64,000 nucleotides of DNA from Pseudomonadota bacterium (GCA_023423065.1 JAFAGC010000057.1:1-64000), one strand, 5' to 3'; positions 53,002-61,700 are shown, counted from the first letter of the stretch. Numbers and translations are program-made. Notes: a model not told the origin generated them from the letters alone.

Positions 53002-53573
53002 GAGCATTCCTCCAGTTTCGAGCGGGCCGATGCGGCATCTTTCTCGGGCCAGCTCTGCGGTACCCGCATGAGCGCGGACAGGTCGTAGCCTTCGAGCCCG
53101 ACCCGCGAGCGCAGCTCCCTGTATTGCGAGTCGTCGATGCTCGGCGTGCGCGCCATGATCCACACGTAGTCGCGCTTCTCGCGTCCGATGATGGTCTGCT
53201 GGTAGTCAGGGCTCACGTATACGATGCGGTAGTCCGCCTTGAAGGGCCAAACGAAGCGCATCCCCCACACCGCGTTCGAACGCGTGTCGAGCACGAAGCC
53301 GCGCGGACAATGGCGCTCGAGTTCGCCGTCGAAAGCGCCGTCGCGGAACGTAAAGGTCGTCGCGATGGTGCCGTCGCGATCGAGTCGATAGGACTCGACG
53401 GCGTTGTGCGCGCCTTTTTCAAGGGATGTCGGGATGTTGGCGATGACGTACCAGTCACCCATGAAGCGCGGCAGGTCCACCGCGGGTTCCGTCGTGAGTG
53501 GCGGGTGGGACGAGCGGCAGCCCGCGAGCAGTGTGAGCAGGGACATCGTGATCACCGTTCGAAGCAGGATCAT
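52998..53573 (-). CDS. Lipocalin-family lipoprotein (Blc-like)
   Basis: 191 residues. Lipoprotein signal with lipobox LLAGC. The lipocalin signature DLPRFMGDWYVIANIPTSLE gives the GxW motif, followed by YRIVYVSPDYQQTIIGREKRDYVWIMARTP-like strands; key pieces are FMGDWYV and DYVWIMARTP. It binds fatty acids or lysophospholipids at the outer membrane, consistent with a lipid-modification operon. ATG overlaps the upstream stop (ATGA). Confidence 0.85.
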   Translation of the reverse strand: MILLRTVITMSLLTLLAGCRSSHPPLTTEPAVDLPRFMGDWYVIANIPTSLEKGAHNAVESYRLDRDGTIATTFTFRDGAFDGELERHCPRGFVLDTRSNAVWGMRFVWPFKADYRIVYVSPDYQQTIIGREKRDYVWIMARTPSIDDSQYRELRSRVGLEGYDLSALMRVPQSWPEKDAASARSKLEECS

Positions 53574-54166
53574 TTTCTGGCGTAGCGCAGGCGGCGCCCC
53601 TCCGGCGTGAGCGATTCGAGCGCGAGCCAGTCGCGCGACGGCGAGTACCACAGGTCGATGCTGAGCGGCGTGCGTCCGCCGCCGAGCAAGCGGTATCGCT
53701 CGGCCGGCTGGCCGTCCACGGTATAGCGACCGATACGTTGGACGGTCACGTCGACGTACTCGCCGGTCTGCGGATTCAACAGCCGCCGCGCCTCGAGGAT
53801 GCTCGGGTTCCAGTAAGCGAAGGTCTGCACGCAATCGGCGAGCGGCGCCGCATCGCTGGCGGTGACCACCTTGAGCTCGCCGTTGTCGTCGGTGCGGGCG
53901 TCGAGGCTTTCCAGGCAGTCGCCGCGCCAGCGTTCCTCGGCGCGATGATCGTAGCGATACGCCTCGAAGAACAGGATCTTGACGCGAAAGCGCGCCTCGC
54001 TCAGCAGCTCGCGACGCTCCGCGTCCTCGCGCAGCACGAATCGGTGCTCGCCGATGGCGCGTCCGTCGAGCGAGACGTCGAAGTGCCATTCGCGGGTGGC
54101 GCCTTGCGCCGCCGATGCGGCCAGCAGCGCCGCGAGCATCACGAACGCCGCGGTGCGCGAGATCAT
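53570..54166 (-). CDS. Secreted DUF6134/DUF3108-like protein
   Basis: 198 residues with signal peptide (AAFVMLAALLAASAAQG). Beta-rich: WHFDVSLDGRAIGEHRFVL, FFEAYRYDHRAEERWRGDCL and DLWYSPSRDWLALESLTPEG. This pattern matches small periplasmic proteins annotated DUF6134/DUF3108. Function unknown. Sandwiched by ATGA overlaps with the DUF2878 and lipocalin genes, so it belongs to the lipid operon. Confidence 0.65.
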   Translation of the reverse strand: MISRTAAFVMLAALLAASAAQGATREWHFDVSLDGRAIGEHRFVLREDAERRELLSEARFRVKILFFEAYRYDHRAEERWRGDCLESLDARTDDNGELKVVTASDAAPLADCVQTFAYWNPSILEARRLLNPQTGEYVDVTVQRIGRYTVDGQPAERYRLLGGGRTPLSIDLWYSPSRDWLALESLTPEGRRLRYARK

Positions 54167-54693
54167 GCGGGCACACTCCGCGTAGCGGCGGGCGCGTGCG
54201 CGCGCACGCCCTTCATCGAGAGCGTCACCATGGCGGCGGTCCACAGCAACGCGATGAGCGGCAGGGCGCTGATGGGCGTCGCGATGTCGAGCGCGCCGAG
54301 CCGTTCACCGGCCAGGTAGGCCAACGGTCCGCCGACCGCGCCCCCGATGCCCGCCGCCAGCGGGCGGACCATGAGCCAGCGCAGGGAGTGGTTCAGCGTG
54401 GTGGCGAACACGATCCACAGGGATAGCATCCAGTACGGCGCGAAATCGCCGGGCCACGCGGAGGCGAATCGCACCTGTCCGCTCAATGCGAGTGTGCTGT
54501 CGATGAGCAGGCCGATGGCCGCCGCGATTCCCATCAGCCGCAGCTCGCGCGGGTCGCGGCGCAGCGCCAGGTGCGCGACGGCGACCAGCAGCGCGAGCGC
54601 CGCCCCGGCCCAGGCGAGGCCGCGCGCGGCGCCGATCAGGACGGCGAACCACGCCACCTGGTAGGCCACGAAGTTGTAAAGAGTGAACTTCAC
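54163..54693 (-). CDS. DUF2878 membrane protein
   Basis: 176 residues, five to six predicted membrane helices (LYNFVAYQVAWFAVLIGAA, GIAAAIGLLIDSTLALSG, YWMLSLWIVFATTLNHSLRW). Matches DUF2878, a family found with CFA/DUF1365 clusters in gammaproteobacteria. GTG at 54693 with GAGG upstream; 7 bp after the second methyltransferase gene. No catalytic motif seen. Confidence 0.8.
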   Translation of the reverse strand: MKFTLYNFVAYQVAWFAVLIGAARGLAWAGAALALLVAVAHLALRRDPRELRLMGIAAAIGLLIDSTLALSGQVRFASAWPGDFAPYWMLSLWIVFATTLNHSLRWLMVRPLAAGIGGAVGGPLAYLAGERLGALDIATPISALPLIALLWTAAMVTLSMKGVRAHAPAATRSVPA

Positions 54694-54700
54694 GGCCGCC

Positions 54701-55753
54701 TCAGGAACGCGCCTGCGGCGCGAACAGATAGTGGCACACGAACCACTCGCGGCCTTCGCGGTATCCCCACAGCTCGGCGCAGGCCATGAAGAACATGCGC
54801 CAGCGTTGCAGCCACAGCGCTCCCTGGCCACGACCGTACGTGGCCTCGAGTACCGCCAGCGTCTCGTCGCGGCGCGCATCGACGTTCGCGAGCCAGGCGT
54901 TCGCGGTCTTCTCGTAGTGCGTGCCGCTCCAGGCCCATTGCCGCTCGAGGCGCAGATGCTCCTGGAACAGGAGGGGCAACCCGGCGCTCGGCATCATTCC
55001 GCCCGAAAAGAAGTGCCGGCTCATCCAGTCGTCGTCCCCGCGGTCTTCGAATAGATAGGGCACCGAGCGATGCACGAAGATGTGCATGAAGAAGCGGCCC
55101 TCGGGCTCGAGCCAGCCGGCGATCCGCTCGAAGAGACGTGCGTGATTGCGCATGTGCTCGAACATTTCCACCGACACGACGCGGTCGAAGCGGCGCGTCG
55201 TCGCGAAGTCGTTCATGTCCGCGGTGAGAACCTCGATGTTCCCGAGTCCGCGCCGTGCCGCCTCGGCGAGGATGTATTCACGCTGCGGGGCGGAGTTCGA
55301 GACCGCGAGAATGTCCGCGCGCGGGAAGCGCTGCGCCATGTACAGCGACAGCGATCCCCAGCCGCAGCCGAGCTCGAGGATACGCTGTCCGTCCGCGAGC
55401 CCGGCGCGTTCGCAGGTGACGGACAACGCCTGGTTTTCCGCCTCGCCGAGCGTCTGCACGCCGTTGTCCCAGAGACAGCAGCTGTACTTGCGGTGCGGCC
55501 CCAGCGCGTAGCCGAAGAACTCCGGCGGCACTTCGTAGTGCTGCTCGTTGGCCTTGTGAGCCAGGAGGGCGATGGGCGCCTCGCCCATCGCCGCCGCGAA
55601 GCGGGCCGTGGCCTCCGCCGCGTGCTCCACGTCATCCGGGCGCAATTCCGCGAGTCGCGCGCGCAGCAGGCGGCGGATCGCGCCGCGGATGATGGAGTCG
55701 GGGACCAGACCCTGCTCGGTCCAGCTTATGGCCTGACGTGCCGCGAATTGCAT
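54701..55753 (-). CDS. CFA-synthase-like SAM methyltransferase 2, first gene of the lipid operon
   Basis: 350 residues. SAM motif RILELGCGWGSLSLYMAQ, NEQHYEVPPEFFGYALGP in place of the HYDLGN motif, VVSVEMFEHMRNH and FMHIFVHRSVPYLFE. It is a diverged CFA-like enzyme without the standard N-terminal domain, a form seen next to true CFA genes. ATG at 55753 with AGGAG upstream. It follows four 11-bp direct repeats (55814-55857) that may bind the adjacent response regulator. Confidence 0.83.
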   Translation of the reverse strand: MQFAARQAISWTEQGLVPDSIIRGAIRRLLRARLAELRPDDVEHAAEATARFAAAMGEAPIALLAHKANEQHYEVPPEFFGYALGPHRKYSCCLWDNGVQTLGEAENQALSVTCERAGLADGQRILELGCGWGSLSLYMAQRFPRADILAVSNSAPQREYILAEAARRGLGNIEVLTADMNDFATTRRFDRVVSVEMFEHMRNHARLFERIAGWLEPEGRFFMHIFVHRSVPYLFEDRGDDDWMSRHFFSGGMMPSAGLPLLFQEHLRLERQWAWSGTHYEKTANAWLANVDARRDETLAVLEATYGRGQGALWLQRWRMFFMACAELWGYREGREWFVCHYLFAPQARS

Positions 55754-55813
55754 GGATGATCTCCTGGTCACTTGCAAGCTTCCACCGATGGGCCCCATCG
55801 TCGAGGAGCCCGC

Positions 55814-55857
55814 GTGAAGAGCCCGTGAAATCCGCGTGGAGCGGGAGTGAAAGCGCG
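55814..55857. promoter_or_regulatory. Four 11-bp direct repeats, likely OmpR/PhoB-type box
   Basis: GTGAAGAGCCC, GTGAAATCCGC, GTGGAGCGGGA, GTGAAAGCGCG lie head-to-tail, each starting exactly 11 bp after the last (55814, 55825, 55836, 55847). GTG is kept in all four and GTGAA in three. On the coding strand of the lipid operon this reads TTCAC-N6 repeats. An 11-bp period is the hallmark of OmpR/PhoB-family binding. The array ends 61 bp upstream of the operon start and just after the histidine kinase gene. Confidence 0.6.
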
Positions 55858-55864
55858 CGAAAAT

Positions 55865-57169
55865 CTAAGGGGCGATCGCGTCGGATCGCGCCCCGGGGAA
55901 AAGTATCTCGACCGTGGTGCCGACACCCGGCTGGCTCTGGACCGTGATGGGCCAGCCGAAACGGTCCGAAAGCCTTCGCACGATGGTCAGGCCGACGCCG
56001 TGGCCGCCGCGACGGTCGTCCTCGCCGCGCACGAACGGGCGGAACATTTCTTCTATCTTCTCCGCCGCCATGCCGACGCCGGTGTCGCGGATGCTGACGC
56101 GTCCCTCGCCGATCTCGACCACCACTTCGCCCGCATCCGTGTACGAGAACGCATTGCGCAGCAGGTTGCCGAGCAGGATGGACAGGACTTTCTCCGGCGC
56201 CTCCAGGAACACGCGATGCGTGCCGCGCACGGCCGAGGTGACCGGCTTGTCCGCCGCCAGCGGCTTCGCGCGCTCCATCTCCTCGGCGATGAGGTCGTTG
56301 AGACAGAGCGCCTCGACGGGCAATCCGGTCTCGGACTCGCGCGCCAGCAGCAGGAAGGCGTTGGTGAGCTCTTCCATGTCGTTGGTCGCGCGCTGGATGC
56401 GTTGCACGGTGCGGCGCTTCGAATCGCTCAGGTTCGGTTCTTCGAGCAGGATGCTCACCGCCATGCGGATCACCGTGAGCGGGCTGCGCAGCTCGTGGCT
56501 GGCGTCGCGCGTGAACTGCCGCTCGCGTTCCAGGAAATGCGCAAGGCGCTTGGAATAACGCAGCAGCGAGTCGGTGAGCTCGCGGACCTCGTCGTCGGCG
56601 TCCGCGGGGACTTCGAGGGCCTGCACACGTTCGATGTTGGAGGGCGCCTCGTCGAGTTCGCGCACCTTGCGCGCCAGCGCGATCATCGGCGACACCGCGC
56701 GCCGCAGCCGCCGGAATCCCCACCAGGTCGACACGTACAGCACCAGCAACACGGCCGCGAGCGGCACGAGGCCGTAGTAGGCCGCGAGCCGGCTCACGTT
56801 CGTTCGATCGAATACCAGGTACAGCCGCCGGCCGTCGCGTTCGGTCACGTTGACCAGGAAATCCAGGCCCTCGCTTTCCCACTCGTGAAAACCCGCGGTC
56901 ATCTCGCGGAGCGCGGCGGGCGCGGTGTCCTCGAAGTAGCCGCGCAGGTTGCGCGTGTTCGGCAGCTGGAAGTCCGGGTTCGCATCGTGCTGCCGCCAGA
57001 AATGTTCGACCTCGTCGCTGAGCGCCGCGCGGATCAGCACTCCCTCGAGCAGCGCGCTCGCCACGAACACCCCGAGCACCGCCACGACGCTGATGAGCGC
57101 GACCTGCTGCAGGAACGCGCGGCCGAGCCAGGCGCGAACACGGCTGTCACTGTCCGTGCGGGTCTTCAT
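55865..57169 (-). CDS. Sensor histidine kinase
   Basis: 434 residues. TM1 about 24-46, a periplasmic sensor region of about 80 residues without a recognised domain, TM2 about 131-150, a HAMP-like linker, then DHp with His225 (RDASHELRSPLTVI) and an ATPase domain with NLLRNAFSYTD (N box), DTGVGM (G1) and GHGVGLTIVRR (G2). Translationally coupled to the response regulator (23-bp overlap). It probably controls the neighbouring lipid operon. Confidence 0.9.
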   Translation of the reverse strand: MKTRTDSDSRVRAWLGRAFLQQVALISVVAVLGVFVASALLEGVLIRAALSDEVEHFWRQHDANPDFQLPNTRNLRGYFEDTAPAALREMTAGFHEWESEGLDFLVNVTERDGRRLYLVFDRTNVSRLAAYYGLVPLAAVLLVLYVSTWWGFRRLRRAVSPMIALARKVRELDEAPSNIERVQALEVPADADDEVRELTDSLLRYSKRLAHFLERERQFTRDASHELRSPLTVIRMAVSILLEEPNLSDSKRRTVQRIQRATNDMEELTNAFLLLARESETGLPVEALCLNDLIAEEMERAKPLAADKPVTSAVRGTHRVFLEAPEKVLSILLGNLLRNAFSYTDAGEVVVEIGEGRVSIRDTGVGMAAEKIEEMFRPFVRGEDDRRGGHGVGLTIVRRLSDRFGWPITVQSQPGVGTTVEILFPGARSDAIAP

Positions 57170-57857
57170 CGGCGATCCGGTATCCGAGTCCGGGAAGCGT
57201 GTGCAACAGCGAGCGGCCGAAGGGCTTGTCGATCGCGCGCCGCAGAGCGTACAGGTGGCTGCGCAGGGTGTCCGAGTCCGGCAGCAGGTCGCCCCACACC
57301 TCGTGTTCGAGCTGCTGGCGGCTGACCACCCGCGGCGAGGCGCGCATCAGGATCGTGAGTAGTTTGATGCCGATGGGCATGAGCTTGATCGGCGTGCCGG
57401 CGCGCGTCACCGACAGGGTCGCGGTGTCGAGCACCAGGTCGCCCACCTTGAGCACGTCGCGGCCGAGCGCGCCGCGATGGCGGCGCAGCAGCGTGCGCAC
57501 GCGCGCCTCCAGCTCGCGGATCTCGAAAGGCTTGACCAGGTAGTCGTCCGCGCCGGCGTCGAGGCCGGCGAGCTTGTCGTCGAGGGTGTCGCGGGCCGTC
57601 AGCATCAGCAACGGCGTGTCGTTGCGGGCTTCCTCGCGCAGCTTGCGGCACAGCGTGATGCCATCCATGCCGGCCATCATCACGTCCGCGACGATCACGT
57701 CATAAGGGTTCGTGACCGCCAGGTGCAGGCCGGTGATCCCGTCCGCCGCATGGTCGATGGCAAAACCACGCTGCTCGAAGTATTCCGCGATCATCTCGGC
57801 GATGTCGCGGTGGTCCTCGATGAGCAGCAGCGTGGTTGCGGCGGTTTCGGTTCTCAG
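57147..57857 (-). CDS. OmpR-family response regulator, start codon unusual
   Basis: Receiver plus winged-helix DNA-binding domain. Phosphoacceptor Asp in DVIVADVMMAGMDG, conserved Thr (LMLTARD) and Lys (YLVKPFE), and C-terminal winged helix (SRQQLEHEVWG, LRSHLYALRRAID). The first in-frame ATG (57794) would delete strand 1 and the acidic pocket, because conserved TLLLIEDHRDIAEM is encoded upstream of it. No ATG/GTG/TTG exists there; the only usual alternative is CTG at 57857 (236 residues, phospho-Asp58). An out-of-frame ATG at 57865 suggests a one-base indel as another explanation. Confidence 0.85.
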   Translation of the reverse strand: MRTETAATTLLLIEDHRDIAEMIAEYFEQRGFAIDHAADGITGLHLAVTNPYDVIVADVMMAGMDGITLCRKLREEARNDTPLLMLTARDTLDDKLAGLDAGADDYLVKPFEIRELEARVRTLLRRHRGALGRDVLKVGDLVLDTATLSVTRAGTPIKLMPIGIKLLTILMRASPRVVSRQQLEHEVWGDLLPDSDTLRSHLYALRRAIDKPFGRSLLHTLPGLGYRIADEDPHGQ

Positions 57858-57863
57858 GCTTCC

Positions 57864-57869
57864 ATTATA
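57864..57869 (-). promoter_or_regulatory. Consensus -10 box for the two-component operon
   Basis: TATAAT on the minus strand, 7 bp before the CTG proposed as the regulator start, so the transcript would be nearly leaderless. A TTGCCG at about 19 bp upstream is a weak -35. Confidence 0.5.
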
Positions 57870-57876
57870 CGAGGCG

Positions 57877-58533
57877 CTATCGCGCGGGCGGCAAGCTCAC
57901 CCGCAAACCGGGTATGGGCCGGTCGTTTTCATCGAGGAAGCGGGCACAGAAATCCGTGGCGCCGCCGCCGTTGATCACGGCGGCGCGGATCACGTTGCGG
58001 CCCGCGCGCAGCGTCACGCGCGGCGACACACCGTCGTCGATGACACTCTGGCGGTCGTCATTGAGCGCGATCACGGGCTCGCCGTTGAGCCACCAGCGCG
58101 ACGCGGCGTTGGAGCCGATGGCGAGGCGCACGTTCCGCATCTCGCGCGGCGCTTCGACCACGGTCTCCACCCAGAACAACACGTTGGACGTCGGCTTCGA
58201 GAGCGCCCACGCGAAGTGATACAGGTTGACGTTGTAGTTAGTGGTGTCGAGCGCGTGCCACGCGGAATCCTGCTCCGCTTCCGCGGACAGGGTCGCGGCC
58301 TTCACGGCTTCCTCCACGGCGGACTCGGTCAGCCGGCCCGGCACGGGAATCGGTTCGCGCACCCGCCAGCGGCGGATGAAGCCGCGCTCATCGACGGGCA
58401 CCGCGGCGCCCGTCGCGGGTTTGAGCGTGGCAGCCGCCGGGCGCGGCGCTTCCTGTGGCTGCGCCTGCGTCTGGGCGAGGGCGGACGCGGGTACGAGCAG
58501 GCCAAGCGAAACGATTGCAACGGCGGTCTTCAT
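57877..58533 (-). CDS. Secreted protein of unknown function in the arabinan cluster
   Basis: 218 residues with signal peptide (MKTAVAIVSLGLLVPASALAQ). A Pro/Ala-rich linker precedes a domain with VLFWVETVVEAPREM, NAASRWWLNGEPVIALN and RVTLRAGRNVIRAAVIN, which resembles a galactose-binding-like beta-sandwich (carbohydrate-binding or ligand-gating role). No catalytic motif is seen. Its ATG overlaps the GH43 stop by one base (TGATG), so it is made with that enzyme. Confidence 0.65.
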   Translation of the reverse strand: MKTAVAIVSLGLLVPASALAQTQAQPQEAPRPAAATLKPATGAAVPVDERGFIRRWRVREPIPVPGRLTESAVEEAVKAATLSAEAEQDSAWHALDTTNYNVNLYHFAWALSKPTSNVLFWVETVVEAPREMRNVRLAIGSNAASRWWLNGEPVIALNDDRQSVIDDGVSPRVTLRAGRNVIRAAVINGGGATDFCARFLDENDRPIPGLRVSLPPAR

Positions 58534-60110
58534 CACGGAGCTCCTAACGACCAGCGCTGACGGTCGCTGGCGGGGTCGAATTTCTGGAGCGTCGGCATGC
58601 TGCTGCCGACGGCGGAGAGGAACAGCGTCTCGCTCGTTCCGGGAATGGACTTGGGATTGAGGCGATAACGGCCGTCGGTGAGCTGATCGATGCGCCACAG
58701 CTGTTCCGGCGCGCCGGTGTACGGCGTCGCGGCGAGCTCGCCGCCCGCGGTGGCGGTCAGCGCGCGTTCGGTGTTCGCGATCGTGATGCGGAACCAAGGC
58801 GCGCCCGGATATCCGCCGGCGCCGGCGACCGGCGCGATGGTCCATTTCTGCTGGGCCTGCAGCATCGCCGGCGCGAGCCGCACGCCCGTGCTCGCGGGCC
58901 ACGCGGCGACGTGCGCGGGTTCCTGGTCCGGAATCGGCGGACCGGCCGAGGGGAGCGGTGGCGGTCCTGCCGGTGGTGCGCCAGCGCCCGCGGGTGGCCC
59001 GCCAGCGCCGGGAGCTCCACCTGCGCCAGGAGGTCCGCCGCCCACGATGCCGCTGCCCGGCGGACCGCCGCGACGCATGCGGAATCCACCGACCGGCGTG
59101 CCCTGCACCGCGAGCTCGAGCACGGTGCCGGTGCGTGCCGACTCGATGCTGTACGTGCCCGCGACGAGATTGTCGCCGGCGACCGGCCAGCCGTCGCGCC
59201 ACAGCAGCGGGCGGATGTCGAGCACGCTGATGCCGCCGCGATCGAGATCGGCCTCGTAGTGCAGCGAGAATTTTTCCACGCCATCGCCGAGGTCGAGCAG
59301 TCCGAAATGCCCCGGACCCACGTGACGACCGCGCGAGCCGGCGAGCAGTTTGCCGCCGCCCTCGATCATGTCGATGCCCATGTTGTCCAGATAGGGCCCG
59401 GTGACCTTGCGCGAGCGGCCCATGCGGATGTTGTACGTGGAGTTCGCGCCCTGGCAGCACGAGCCGTGCGTGACGAGCAGGTAATACCAGCCGTCGCGAT
59501 GAATCAGGATGGCCGCCTCGGAGTTGATCGCGACGTTCACCGGCTTGCGGTCGGGAAACTTGCGTTGCCCGGTCTTCGGATCGAGCTCGACGAGCCGGAT
59601 GTAGCCGAAGTACGAACCGTAGACCAGCCACAGCCGTCCGTCGGGATCGAGCAGCACGCCGGGATCGATCGCGTTGCTGTCTTCGATGCCGTCCGACCAG
59701 ACCACCGATCCACCGTCTTCCCACTTGTAGTCGGGCGATTCGGGATCGAGCGTCTTGCCGATGAGCAGGCCGATCGCCGACTTCGGCTGCGTGCCGGGCG
59801 CGGAGTAGTAGAGGAAGTACTTGTCGCCGATGTGGATGACGTCGGGCGCCCAGGTGTTGTTGCCGCCCTTGGCGAGCACCTCGGGACCGGCCTTGCCGCC
59901 GGGCACCGCGGACATCAGCGAGCCGCTGCGGCGCCAGGTCCAGCCGTCGTCGGAAGACAGGATCGGAATGCCGTTGCCCGTGCCGTACGTGTAGAAGCGG
60001 CTCCCGTCGCGCGCGATGGTCGACGGATCGTGGATCTGGATTTCGCCGTCGAGCGCATGGGCACTCATGACGAAACCGGCGGTGGTGCAGAGCAGGAATT
60101 TCTTCAGCAT
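58533..60110 (-). CDS. GH43 arabinanase-type enzyme with C-terminal ricin-like domain
   Basis: 525 residues. Signal peptide (AGFVMSAHA), GH43 propeller with Asp28 (IHDPSTI, base), Asp149 (AIDPGVLLD) and Glu198 (NSEAAIL, acid). A Gly/Pro/Ala-rich linker (about 345-395) leads to a beta-trefoil-like domain (AQQKWTIAPV, PEQLWRIDQLTDGRYRL, RQRWSLG) typical of ricin/CBM13 carbohydrate binders. Likely endo-alpha-1,5-arabinanase acting in the periplasm or outside. 3 bp downstream of the GH51 gene. Confidence 0.88.
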   Translation of the reverse strand: MLKKFLLCTTAGFVMSAHALDGEIQIHDPSTIARDGSRFYTYGTGNGIPILSSDDGWTWRRSGSLMSAVPGGKAGPEVLAKGGNNTWAPDVIHIGDKYFLYYSAPGTQPKSAIGLLIGKTLDPESPDYKWEDGGSVVWSDGIEDSNAIDPGVLLDPDGRLWLVYGSYFGYIRLVELDPKTGQRKFPDRKPVNVAINSEAAILIHRDGWYYLLVTHGSCCQGANSTYNIRMGRSRKVTGPYLDNMGIDMIEGGGKLLAGSRGRHVGPGHFGLLDLGDGVEKFSLHYEADLDRGGISVLDIRPLLWRDGWPVAGDNLVAGTYSIESARTGTVLELAVQGTPVGGFRMRRGGPPGSGIVGGGPPGAGGAPGAGGPPAGAGAPPAGPPPLPSAGPPIPDQEPAHVAAWPASTGVRLAPAMLQAQQKWTIAPVAGAGGYPGAPWFRITIANTERALTATAGGELAATPYTGAPEQLWRIDQLTDGRYRLNPKSIPGTSETLFLSAVGSSMPTLQKFDPASDRQRWSLGAP

Positions 60111-60113
60111 GAC

Positions 60114-61700
60114 CTACCTGAGTTCGAGGGTAATGACGGATTTCGCGGGCGCGACCAGCGACACCACGCCCTTGCGGACGCGGATCTCCTCGAGCGCGAC
60201 TGGAACGAGCGGATCGGGACGATCGAAGTCGGGCCGCGCGTCCATGGTCGCGGCCGTGATCACGCGGCCGCTGGCGGCGCGGGCCGCGTGGCCCTGGAGA
60301 TCGATCTCGATACGCGCGGTGTCGCGCGGATCGATGTTCACGATGGAGAGCGTGATCTTCCCATCCGCGGCGCGCGAGGCGCTCGCGCTGAGCGCCGGCA
60401 CTTTCACGCCCTGGAATTCGTAGTCGCGCGCCGCGACGCGGGTCGGGAGCAGCGTGGCGCCCTGGTGATCCTTGTACAGGTCGAACACGTGATAGGTGGG
60501 CGTGAGCAGCATCTTTTCCTGCCGCGTGAGGATCAGCGACTGCAACACGTTGATCATCTGCGCGAGATTCGCCATGCGCACGCGCTCGGCGTGATTGTGG
60601 AAGATGTTGAGCGTGAGCCCCGCGATGATCGCGTCGCGCAGCGTGTTCTGCTGGTAGAGGTTCGACGGGCGATTCTTGTCCGCGGCCCACCATGCGCCCC
60701 ATTCGCTGAACGAGATGCCTACCTTCCTGCCGGGGTCGTGACGGTCGAGGATCGCCGAGTGACGCGCGATCATTTCGTCCGTCTTCCAGGTGCGCTCCAT
60801 CGAGCGCGCCCAGTCGTTCTCGGTGAAGCCCACCGCGGGGCTCTTCTTTCCCCAGTCGTTGCCGGAGAACGTGTAGAAGTGCACGGAGATCATCCTGATC
60901 TGCTGCTGCCTGCCGATGTACGCGAGCGTGGTCGGGATGTCGGGCGGGTGGCGGTAGAGCGCGCGGCGCAGAAGCGTTTCCGTCCACTCGTAATCGTCGG
61001 AATTCGCGTCGGAGGCGATCAGGACTCCGTACGGCGCGAGCACGCTCACGTATTGGCGATAGATGTCCGAGTAGAACTCGGCCGTCATGTTTCCGCCGCA
61101 GCCCCAGGTCTCGTTGCCGATGCCGATGAAGGGCACCTTCCACGGCTCGGTGCGGCCGTTGCGTGCGCGCTCGGCTCCGGGACCCGACGTGGCCGGCCCC
61201 GTCATGTACTGCATCCACGCCTGCGCCTCGGCGGTCGAGCCACTGGCGACATTGACGGAGATGAAGGGTTTCGCGCCCACCTGCTCGACGAAGTCCATGA
61301 ACTCGTGCGTGCCGAAGTGGTTGGACTCGGCCTCGTCACCCCAGGCGGTGTTGACGCCGCGCGTACGTTGCTCGCGCGGGCCGATCCCATCCCGCCAGTG
61401 ATAGAGCTCCGCGAAGCAGCCTCCCGGCCACCGGATCAGCGGAATCCGAACCTTGCGCAGCGCCGCGACCACGTCGTTGCGAATGCCGCGCGTATTGGGG
61501 ATCGCCGAATCGGGCCCCACCCAGATGCCTTCGTACACGCCGCGGCCGAGATGTTCTACGAACTGGCCGTAGATGTCCGGATTGATGATCGCGCCGGGCT
61601 GGTCGGCCTGGATGGTGATGCGGGCGACGGGTGCCTGCGCGAACGAATACGCGCCGCCCAGGAAAGCCACCGCGGCCGCGAGGACGAGAACGCGCCTCAT
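60114..61700 (-). CDS. GH51 alpha-L-arabinofuranosidase, exported
   Basis: 528 residues with a signal peptide (VLVLAAAVAFLGGAYSFAQ). (beta/alpha)8 barrel with acid/base Glu197 (FIGIGNETWGCGG) and nucleophile Glu333 (GISFSEWGAWW), then the C-terminal beta-sandwich. IYGQFVEHLGRGVYEGIW and RWPGGCFAELYHW are family landmarks. It releases arabinose from arabinan or arabinoxylan. Many GH51 enzymes are cytoplasmic; this one is exported. First gene of a three-gene minus-strand operon. Confidence 0.92.
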   Translation of the reverse strand: MRRVLVLAAAVAFLGGAYSFAQAPVARITIQADQPGAIINPDIYGQFVEHLGRGVYEGIWVGPDSAIPNTRGIRNDVVAALRKVRIPLIRWPGGCFAELYHWRDGIGPREQRTRGVNTAWGDEAESNHFGTHEFMDFVEQVGAKPFISVNVASGSTAEAQAWMQYMTGPATSGPGAERARNGRTEPWKVPFIGIGNETWGCGGNMTAEFYSDIYRQYVSVLAPYGVLIASDANSDDYEWTETLLRRALYRHPPDIPTTLAYIGRQQQIRMISVHFYTFSGNDWGKKSPAVGFTENDWARSMERTWKTDEMIARHSAILDRHDPGRKVGISFSEWGAWWAADKNRPSNLYQQNTLRDAIIAGLTLNIFHNHAERVRMANLAQMINVLQSLILTRQEKMLLTPTYHVFDLYKDHQGATLLPTRVAARDYEFQGVKVPALSASASRAADGKITLSIVNIDPRDTARIEIDLQGHAARAASGRVITAATMDARPDFDRPDPLVPVALEEIRVRKGVVSLVAPAKSVITLELR

